Shown here: piece by piece, positions 1 through 4,077 of the stretch
Layout: each line of letters starts with the position of its first letter
How positions within the stretch are numbered: position 1 is the stretch's first letter
NCBI GenBank assembly: GCA_013202535.1
Contig: JABMRP010000010.1
Coordinates: 1 to 7,218, forward strand
Length of the DNA stretch: 7,218 nt
Source: Planctomycetota bacterium
GTDB lineage: Bacteria; Planctomycetota; Planctomycetia; Pirellulales; Thermoguttaceae
Direction: 5' to 3'
Position numbers and translations under genes: made by a program
Notes under the pieces: generated by a model
The model's input: the letters and a program-made list of their open reading frames with translations, nothing else
The model's database searches: none
Told to the model about the DNA's origin: nothing

Positions 1-84
1 ATAATACTGCCTGGGATAGCTGGCGGCGGGGTTCGCCTTGCTGTCGGATACGACGAAGTCTTTCGACCGATCGGACAATAACAT
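1..84 (-). CDS. Possible N-terminus of an unidentified minus-strand protein, cut by the window edge
   Basis: Reading leftwards from an ATG at 84-82, the minus strand stays open for 28 codons to the edge, starting MLLSDRSKDFVVSDSKA. By hand count about 21 of 28 codons end in G or C, like the confident genes here. The competing plus-strand frame, which ends in TAA at 79-81, uses three ATA codons and has lower third-position GC, so I prefer the minus strand. A weak AAGG lies 6 nt upstream of the ATG. The stretch is too short to identify a family, and no signal peptide or motif is visible. If real, it is transcribed away from the PspA-like gene and shares the spacer at 85-233 with it. It could also be non-coding. 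Confidence 0.4.
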   Translation of the reverse strand, partial: MLLSDRSKDFVVSDSKANPAASYPRQYY

Positions 85-93
85 AGAATGCCT

Positions 94-129
94 TATAGTA
101 GCCATCTCGCTCCGCGAGATGTAGCCTTT
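94..129 (+). repeat. Palindromic repeat family 1, copy 1
   Basis: The element begins TATAGTAGCCATCTCGCT. It contains an 8-bp stem, CATCTCGC / GCGAGATG, around a 3-nt loop (TCC), and ends GTAGCCTTT. It matches the reverse complement of 167-198 over 32 nt with one mismatch, and a third copy at 4033-4067. It sits in the spacer between the possible left-edge gene and the PspA-like gene. Confidence 0.85.
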
Positions 130-147
130 GACCCTCCCGAGTTCTTA

Positions 148-163
148 GGCCACATCTCACGGA
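148..163 (-). repeat. Palindromic repeat family 1, partial copy
   Basis: GGCCACATCTCACGGA matches 15 of 16 positions of the left part of the copy at 167-198, offset by exactly 22 nt. The second half of the palindrome is missing, so this looks like a fragment or a local duplication. Confidence 0.6.
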
Positions 164-166
164 CGG

Positions 167-198
167 AAAGGCCACATCTCGCGGAGCGAGATGGCTAC
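167..198 (-). repeat. Palindromic repeat family 1, copy 2, inverted relative to copy 1
   Basis: This is the reverse complement of 98-129 with one mismatch in 32 nt. The two copies, 37 nt apart, could fold into one long hairpin or each into its own short hairpin. The element ends 22 nt before the Shine-Dalgarno sequence of the PspA-like gene, so it would lie in that gene's leader if the promoter is further upstream. Confidence 0.85.
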
Positions 199-220
199 CA
201 ACCCACCACGATACAACTTG

Positions 221-225
221 GGAGG
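221..225 (+). promoter_or_regulatory. Shine-Dalgarno sequence that sets the start of the PspA-like gene
   Basis: A full GGAGG lies 8 nt before the ATG at 234. A GTG at 225 is in the same frame, but it overlaps this site and has no ribosome binding site of its own, so ATG 234 is the better start. Confidence 0.75.
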
Positions 226-233
226 TGTCGACG

Positions 234-1046
234 ATGTTCAGAGCAATCTCGCGTTTTTTCCGGGCGATGGGCTACCTGCTGGTGGGCAAGGTCGACGCGG
301 CCCGGCTGGCGTTGGGCTCCAGTCCCGATGCGGTGCGCGCCACGTTCGACAAGATCATCGAGGAGAAGAAGAAACGCATCACCCAGTACAAGGACGCCGT
401 CGGCGCGATGATCGCCCAGGAGGAGAAGAAGAAATCGGAACTGACCCGGCTGTCGGAGGAGACCGTCAAGCTGGAAAAGCTCAAGCAGGGGGCCACGATC
501 ATGGCCCGAAGAGTCGTCGAGCGTCACAGCGGCGACGCCGAGGCCGTGCGGCAGGATCCCGAGTACGCAAAGTGCCAGGCGGCATTTCTCGATTTCAGTT
601 CCACGCTGGAGGAGAAGGAAGCCCGGTGCGTCAGCATGGAGGAAGACGTCGCCGAGATCTCGCGATCGGTGGACGAGCACAAGTCGCAGCTTACCGAGCT
701 GTTTCGCGAGTTGGAGAAGATCAAGGCCGAGAAGCACGAGACGGTGGGCGATCTGATCACGGCCAGGGAAGAGCAGGAGATGGCCGACATGATGGCCGGC
801 ATCAGCCAGGACCGCACCTCCCAGGATCTGCAAGAGTTGCGCGACCTGCGCCAGAAGACCAAGGCCACGGCCAAGGTATCGCGTGAGATGGCCGGCATCG
901 ACACGAAGCACACCGAGGAGGAGTTTGTCAAGTTTGCCGAGCAATCGGTGGCCAACACCGAGTTCGACGCCCTGATCGGTCTGGCCCAACAGACCGACGA
1001 AGGGGAAGATGAATCCACCGACAAGACGCGAATTCCCGAAGCATAG
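234..1046 (+). CDS. PspA/IM30 (ESCRT-III superfamily)-like coiled-coil protein
   Basis: The protein has 270 residues from ATG 234. Residues 1-17 (MFRAISRFFRAMGYLLV) have the basic and hydrophobic pattern of an amphipathic membrane-binding helix, as at the start of PspA and Vipp1. Residues about 28-235 are almost entirely charged, heptad-like helix with runs such as EEKKKR and EEKKKSEL. There is a more hydrophobic segment (DALIGLA) near 245-251 and a loose acidic tail (residues 254-270, with DEGEDESTD). Size and helix layout fit PspA/IM30, but there is no close match that I can name, so the call rests on architecture. PspA-family proteins polymerise on the inner face of the cytoplasmic membrane and support it under stress. 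The AAA+ gene follows 21 nt later, so the two are probably co-transcribed. The acidic tail could be the ATPase contact site, as in ESCRT-III/Vps4; this is an inference. The alternative is a generic coiled-coil protein of unknown role. Confidence 0.7.
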   Translation: MFRAISRFFRAMGYLLVGKVDAARLALGSSPDAVRATFDKIIEEKKKRITQYKDAVGAMIAQEEKKKSELTRLSEETVKLEKLKQGATIMARRVVERHSGDAEAVRQDPEYAKCQAAFLDFSSTLEEKEARCVSMEEDVAEISRSVDEHKSQLTELFRELEKIKAEKHETVGDLITAREEQEMADMMAGISQDRTSQDLQELRDLRQKTKATAKVSREMAGIDTKHTEEEFVKFAEQSVANTEFDALIGLAQQTDEGEDESTDKTRIPEA

Positions 1047-1067
1047 GAACCGGCGACTGACAACGTC

Positions 1068-2831
1068 ATGGCCGAGCACAGTTGCAATTTCTACGCCGCG
1101 CTGGCACGGATCCTCAACTCCGATCAATCGCGCAGCCTCATCCTCTCGGGCAACGTCCACGATCTGTTCTTCGACGGCAAGCAGTACGTGCCGCTGGTGC
1201 CGTTTCTCTGCCGCAAGGCCAAGGCCGACGGCGTGGTGCGGGTCGTTTACGAACTCAACGGCCCGATCCGCATTCTCGACCGGCGACAGGCGGTGCGCGA
1301 CGCCTGGATCGCCTGGCGCATGGGCGTTGCGGTTGATTCCGTGGGACTCGCCCGGATGCGCACCAGCGGATCGGCCGATCCGGAGAAACTGGGCACGCAG
1401 TTCGACCGCCTGTTGCACGAAGCCACCGGCAATCCCACGCTGGCGCTGGAAGTGCTCCGGCAGTTGACCGTCTGCTCGCGGCTGACCGGCTCCAGCGGCG
1501 ATCTGCTGATCCTGATCGAAGCGGCCGACATGTTCCTGCCCGCCGGCAGCGGCGACGTGGCCGCGCTGAACGACAAGCAGCTTCACCGCATCAGCATCGT
1601 CGCCGATTGGTTCGCCGATCCGGCCTTTATGAACGCCACGGATTCGGTCTGCCTGATCGCCGAATCGCGGAGTTTGATCCATCCCCGCATCTCGCGGCTG
1701 CCGCAGGTGTTGCCGGTCGAAGTTCCCTCGCCGAGTGCGGCCGATCGGCTGCAATTCATCCGGTCGTTTTGCGAAACGTCGCGGCGAGCGCCGAAGCTTT
1801 GGGGTACGCCAGAGCAACTCGCCTCGGCCACCGCCTGCCTGTCGATTCATGCCGTGCGGCAACTCCTGGCCGGTGCGGCGTATGGCGAAGAACCGTTGCG
1901 CCCCGGCGACGTCGTGGACAAAGTCGAGGAGTTTATCCAAGGCCAATTGGGCGAGGACATGGTCGAGTTCAAACGCCCGGCCCATCGCCTGGAGCAGGTG
2001 GTGGGCTTTGCCAAGCTCAAGGAGTTTCTCCGCGGCGAACTGATCCCCCGGTTCCTCGCTCCGGCGGACAAAGCGTTGGCCGGGGCCGCGGTGGCCGGGC
2101 CGATCGGCGGCGGCAAGACGTTTGTCTTCGAGGCGGTCGCCGGCGAGGTCGACGTGCCCGTGCTCGTGCTCAAGGCGATTCGCAGCCAATGGTTCGGCCA
2201 GACCGACGTGCTGCTGGAACGGCTTCGCCGCGTCTTGGAAGCATTGGAAAAGGTCGTCATTTTCGTCGACGAGGCCGACACCCAGTTCGGCGGCGTCGGG
2301 CCCGAGACCCACGCCACCGAGCGTCGCCTGACGGGCAAGATCCAAGCGATGATGTCCGACCCCCAATTACGCGGCCGGGTCGTCTGGCTATTGATGACCG
2401 CGCGGATCCACCGCCTCTCGCCCGACTTGCGCCGCCCGGGCCGCGTCGGCGACCTGATCATCCCCGTGCTCGACCCCGAGGGCGACGACCGCCGCGCGTT
2501 TCTCGCTTGGGTCCTCGACGGCCTGCTCGAAAACGCGCCCCGCAAAGCGATCGACCGCCTCGACACCCTCACCGCCGGCTACTCGGCCGCCGCGTTCGCT
2601 TCACTCCGTTCGCAGCTTAGAGCAAGTGCCCCGTCCTCCTTCGACGAGATCGTCGCCCTAGTCGAAGACCATCTCCCCCCAGCCATCGGCCCCACCCGTC
2701 GCTACCAAACCCTCCAAGCCCTCCTCAACTGCACCCGCCGCTCGCTGTTGCCGGATCCGAGCGTCAGCGAAGCCCAACGCGACGCCTGGCGGTTGGAACT
2801 GCGGAAGTTGGAGGCGATGGGCATCAATTGA
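1068..2831 (+). CDS. AAA+ ATPase with degenerate N-terminal and intact C-terminal ATPase modules, partner of the PspA-like protein
   Basis: The protein has 587 residues. The C-terminal module has a Walker A motif GPIGGGKT (344-351), a pore-loop-like SQWFGQT (373-379), a Walker B motif VVIFVDE (396-402), a sensor-1 strand ending LLMTA (441-445) and an arginine-finger segment RRPGR (455-459), in the order seen in FtsH, Vps4 and Cdc48-type ATPases. The usual sensor-1 Asn appears to be Ala445. The N-terminal half has the same fold pattern without catalytic residues: LILSGNVHDLFF near 24-35 with no P-loop, LLILIEAADMF (146-156) where the Walker B DE has become EA, then a sensor-like VCLIAES and a helical lid. 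HRLEQVVGFAKLKEFL (306-321) resembles the entry helix of AAA modules. This degenerate-plus-active layout resembles Ycf46-type ATPases. No membrane segment or MIT domain is visible. No good ribosome binding site lies near ATG 1068, which suggests translation coupled to the gene upstream. The likely role is ATP-driven remodelling of the PspA-like polymer. ATPase identity is firm; substrate is inferred. Confidence 0.88.
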   Translation: MAEHSCNFYAALARILNSDQSRSLILSGNVHDLFFDGKQYVPLVPFLCRKAKADGVVRVVYELNGPIRILDRRQAVRDAWIAWRMGVAVDSVGLARMRTSGSADPEKLGTQFDRLLHEATGNPTLALEVLRQLTVCSRLTGSSGDLLILIEAADMFLPAGSGDVAALNDKQLHRISIVADWFADPAFMNATDSVCLIAESRSLIHPRISRLPQVLPVEVPSPSAADRLQFIRSFCETSRRAPKLWGTPEQLASATACLSIHAVRQLLAGAAYGEEPLRPGDVVDKVEEFIQGQLGEDMVEFKRPAHRLEQVVGFAKLKEFLRGELIPRFLAPADKALAGAAVAGPIGGGKTFVFEAVAGEVDVPVLVLKAIRSQWFGQTDVLLERLRRVLEALEKVVIFVDEADTQFGGVGPETHATERRLTGKIQAMMSDPQLRGRVVWLLMTARIHRLSPDLRRPGRVGDLIIPVLDPEGDDRRAFLAWVLDGLLENAPRKAIDRLDTLTAGYSAAAFASLRSQLRASAPSSFDEIVALVEDHLPPAIGPTRRYQTLQALLNCTRRSLLPDPSVSEAQRDAWRLELRKLEAMGIN

Positions 2832-2898
2832 AGCTGGTGGGATGAGGATCAACCTTTGGCCGACGGGTTCCTGGGGCGATGCTCTTGCTGTACTAAAC

Positions 2899-2935
2899 AA
2901 ATCCCGCCGGCTTGCCCGGCGGATCGTTCGGTTTC
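2899..2935 (-). repeat. 37-nt palindromic repeat family 2, copy A (inverted)
   Basis: The reverse complement has the core CCGCCGGGCAAGCCGGCGG, a perfect 7-bp stem around GCAAG, flanked by GAAACCGAACGAT and GATTT. It differs from copy C at two of 37 positions and from copy B at three. It lies inverted to both, starting 67 nt after the ATPase stop codon. Confidence 0.9.
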
Positions 2936-2955
2936 TCACTACAAGGGGCTTGCCT

Positions 2956-2980
2956 CATAACGGGGAATCCCGCCGTTATG
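2956..2980. repeat. Small inverted repeat CATAACGG / CCGTTATG
   Basis: The 8-bp arms at 2956-2963 and 2973-2980 are perfect and separated by 9 nt. The hairpin is nested between copies A and B of the 37-nt repeat, so the whole 2899-3023 stretch could fold as a larger branched hairpin. Confidence 0.7.
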
Positions 2981-2986
2981 TAGTAG

Positions 2987-3023
2987 GAAGCCGAACAATC
3001 CGCCGGGCAAGCCAGCGGGATTT
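2987..3023 (+). repeat. 37-nt palindromic repeat family 2, copy B
   Basis: This copy runs from GAAGCCGAACAATCC to GCGGGATTT. Its left-arm context ATGTAGT..GAAGCC (from 2978) is shared with copy C, so the B and C repeat units extend to about 46 nt with a 68-nt period. One stem base pair is lost by G to A in the right arm (CCAGCGG). Confidence 0.9.
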
Positions 3024-3054
3024 GGCGGAAATAGAGCCGGTCGTCATGTAGTTT

Positions 3055-3091
3055 GAAGCCGAACGATCCGCCGGACAAGCCGGCGGGATTT
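3055..3091 (+). repeat. 37-nt palindromic repeat family 2, copy C
   Basis: This copy runs from GAAGCCGAACGATCC to GGCGGGATTT. It is in direct orientation to copy B and inverted to copy A. One change (GGACAAGCC) alters the edge of the loop. Confidence 0.9.
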
Positions 3092-3453
3092 GTGTCGTTG
3101 GGACGTTGGCCCGGAGGTTTCACCAAAACCACCGCCGGTGAATCTGCTATGGTTCGGGCATTGCTATTGATCTTTCGCGACGTCTTCTCCACCCGCCAAG
3201 CAGGGAGCGGCCCCGATGACGCAGCCCGACCGTCAAACCCGCGTCGGCGAGATAGCCGAGACGGAACGGAACGCTCGGTTCGGACAGGATTTACGTCGAC
3301 CCACGACCCTGACCTCTCCGGTCCTTCTTCGGCCCACACTACCGATCCCTCCACGTATCCCGCGACGCCGTCCGCCGTGTCCCCTCCCATCTCGCTGGCC
3401 GGGGCTGGAAACGCTACCCTCTCCCGACGAGTTCTGATACAATCCCGAACAGT

Positions 3454-3516
3454 AGCCAACGCCCCACACCGCGGCGTCGCGCGACGCTCCGCGGCTGGGG
3501 TTCAACGACGTTAGGC
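3454..3516 (+). other. attC-like hairpin ahead of the small membrane-protein gene
   Basis: The right end is GTTAGGC (3510-3516), which fits the integron attC consensus GTTRRRY, and lies 9 nt before an ATG. The left end AGCCAAC (3454-3460) fits RYYYAAC except at one position. Between them is a GC-rich hairpin: CCCCA / TGGGG, CCGCGG / CCGCGG and CGTCGC / GCGACG pair in order, with an extra CT bulge on the right. The total length of 63 nt is within the known attC range. Against this, about 8 unpaired bases on the right (3502-3509) have no partner bases on the left, whereas real attC spacers are usually balanced, and no second site or integrase gene is seen. It may be a degenerate attC or just a strong hairpin. 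Confidence 0.3.
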
Positions 3517-3525
3517 GGTGACGAA

Positions 3526-3732
3526 ATGAAGGTAGTACTGATCATCATTGGTTCGCTGGGCGCGCTGTACGCTTTCTTCGGCGCCGTTCAGTTCATTTCA
3601 ACACTCTTGTCGAGTAACCCCGGCACAGCATACGGGGCCGCCAACATTGCGGCGAGCGTCGTCCCAGTCTGCTTGGGACTGATTGTGTGCGCGTTGTGCT
3701 TTCAGCGGATATTCCGTAATCCGAAACCGTAA
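3526..3732 (+). CDS. Small membrane protein with two transmembrane segments, function unknown
   Basis: The protein has 68 residues. Hydrophobic stretches at about 3-27 (VVLIIIGSLGALYAFFGA and onward) and 39-60 (ending GLIVCALCF) look like two membrane helices, joined by a short polar loop (SSNPGTAYG). The C-terminus is basic (QRIFRNPKP), which would place both ends in the cytoplasm under the positive-inside rule. Only a weak GGTGA precedes the ATG, about 4 nt away. By hand count 21 of 68 codons end in A or T, somewhat more than in the neighbouring large genes. It stands alone between two repeat-rich spacers, directly after an attC-like hairpin, so it could be a mobile gene cassette. I recognise no family. 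Confidence 0.65.
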   Translation: MKVVLIIIGSLGALYAFFGAVQFISTLLSSNPGTAYGAANIAASVVPVCLGLIVCALCFQRIFRNPKP

Positions 3733-3738
3733 GTCAGG

Positions 3739-3760
3739 GTAGGGTGCGTCCAGACGCACC
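3739..3760 (+). repeat. Palindromic repeat family 3, copy 1
   Basis: GTAG is followed by GGTGCGTCCAGACGCACC, a perfect 8-bp stem with a CA loop. It starts just after the stop codon of the small membrane-protein gene and could act as a 3' end hairpin. There is no T run after it, so it is not a standard intrinsic terminator. Confidence 0.85.
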
Positions 3761-3783
3761 ATGATGGAAGACAGCACGCAGCC

Positions 3784-3805
3784 GGTGCGTCCAGACGCAC
3801 CCTAC
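3784..3805 (-). repeat. Palindromic repeat family 3, copy 2 (inverted)
   Basis: The same 18-nt hairpin is followed by CTAC instead of being preceded by GTAG, so it is an inverted copy of 3739-3760 that differs only in the 2-nt loop. The copies are 23 nt apart. Confidence 0.85.
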
Positions 3806-3830
3806 AACTGGTTGAATCGCCCGAAAGCAA

Positions 3831-3847
3831 GGGCGGGCAAGCCGCCC
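3831..3847. repeat. Short hairpin with GCAAG loop
   Basis: GGGCGG / CCGCCC arms surround the same GCAAG loop found in the 37-nt repeats, although the stem sequence is different. Confidence 0.6.
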
Positions 3848-3910
3848 AGGGCACCCGAGCGATGCCTGCGTAGAAAGAGAAGCTATTCCTCACCACCCCC
3901 GGTCGAAAAA

Positions 3911-3977
3911 ACAACTTCCCTTTCCTCTGCTCCCTCTGCTTCCTCCTGTTCCAATCTTGGGCTTTTGAACAGGAGGA
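3911..3977. repeat. Pyrimidine-rich tract with 11-bp inverted repeat
   Basis: Positions 3914-3950 are nearly all pyrimidine, with two loosely repeated CCTCTGCT units. The tract ends in TCCTCCTGTTC (3941-3951), whose exact reverse complement GAACAGGAGGA is at 3967-3977 across a 15-nt loop. It lies beyond the terminator of the minus-strand esterase gene, so it is probably outside both transcripts. Confidence 0.7.
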
Positions 3978-3985
3978 TGAACCCG

Positions 3986-4024
3986 AAAAAAAAGTGCCAT
4001 GGGTGGATTGCCCACCCATGGCAC
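3986..4024 (-). terminator. Intrinsic terminator of the esterase gene
   Basis: On the minus strand a perfect 13-bp stem (GTGCCATGGGTGG and its complement, 3994-4024) with a 5-nt GCAAT loop runs straight into eight T residues (3993-3986). It lies about 54 nt past the stop codon of the minus-strand esterase. The symmetrical stem could also slow plus-strand transcription, but there is no T run on that side. Confidence 0.88.
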
Positions 4025-4032
4025 CCGAAAAC

Positions 4033-4067
4033 AAGGCTACATCTCGCTCCAGCGAGATGGCTACTAT
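4033..4067 (-). repeat. Palindromic repeat family 1, copy 3
   Basis: Read on the minus strand it starts TATAGTAGCCATCTCGCT and ends GATGTAGCCTT, as does the copy at 94-129 some 4 kb away. The loop differs (GGA against CC at the centre), but a 9-bp stem is kept. It sits between the esterase stop codon and its terminator, so it would be transcribed as part of the 3' untranslated region. Confidence 0.82.
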
Positions 4068-4077
4068 ACGAAGCGAC

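Larger units (their letters stand above)
2832..3453. other. Gene-poor spacer with palindromic repeats
   Basis: The left part, to 3091, is dominated by the three 37-nt repeats. From 3092 to 3453 I see no recognisable gene on either strand. The longest open frames either translate the repeats themselves (giving KPNDPP..KPAGF-type peptides) or are Pro/Arg-rich low-complexity text. The best small candidate is 3216-3437 (73 aa, starting MTQPDRQTRVGEIAE), which has AGGGAG a few bases before its ATG. Its second half is mostly Pro and Arg, so I do not call it a gene. No intrinsic terminator is visible just after the ATPase stop codon at 2831. Confidence 0.6.
3733..4077. other. Second repeat-rich spacer between convergent genes
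   Basis: The small membrane-protein gene (plus strand) and the esterase gene (minus strand) converge here. No gene is supported. The frames that cross it translate palindromes, a pyrimidine-rich tract or the antisense of the esterase. The content is listed separately: twin GGTGCGTC hairpins, a GCAAG-loop hairpin, a pyrimidine tract with an 11-bp inverted repeat, the minus-strand terminator and the third copy of repeat family 1. Confidence 0.7.

Noticed and set aside
1..81. C-terminal end of a plus-strand gene ending in TAA at 79-81
   Set aside because: The frame uses three ATA codons in 26 and has poor third-position GC. The minus-strand reading fits local codon use better, though neither is proven.
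225..233. GTG at 225 as start of the PspA-like protein
   Set aside because: It overlaps the Shine-Dalgarno GGAGG that is ideally spaced for ATG 234, and it would add residues ahead of the amphipathic helix.
195..2366. 723-codon open frame on the minus strand
   Set aside because: It is antisense to both the PspA-like and ATPase genes, which have clear motifs and ribosome-site support. Its product is rich in His, Arg, Gly and Leu with no recognisable domain. High-GC coding DNA often leaves such shadows open.
2899..3091. CRISPR array
   Set aside because: Only three copies, one of them inverted, with unequal spacing and a near-continuous flank between B and C. No cas gene is present.
2893..3459. 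188-codon minus-strand frame across the spacer
   Set aside because: It translates the 37-nt repeats and low-complexity sequence, and has no domain or good ribosome binding site.
3053..3514. 153-codon plus-strand frame across the spacer
   Set aside because: It starts within repeat copy C and ends inside the attC-like hairpin; its product is low-complexity Ser/Pro/Arg text.
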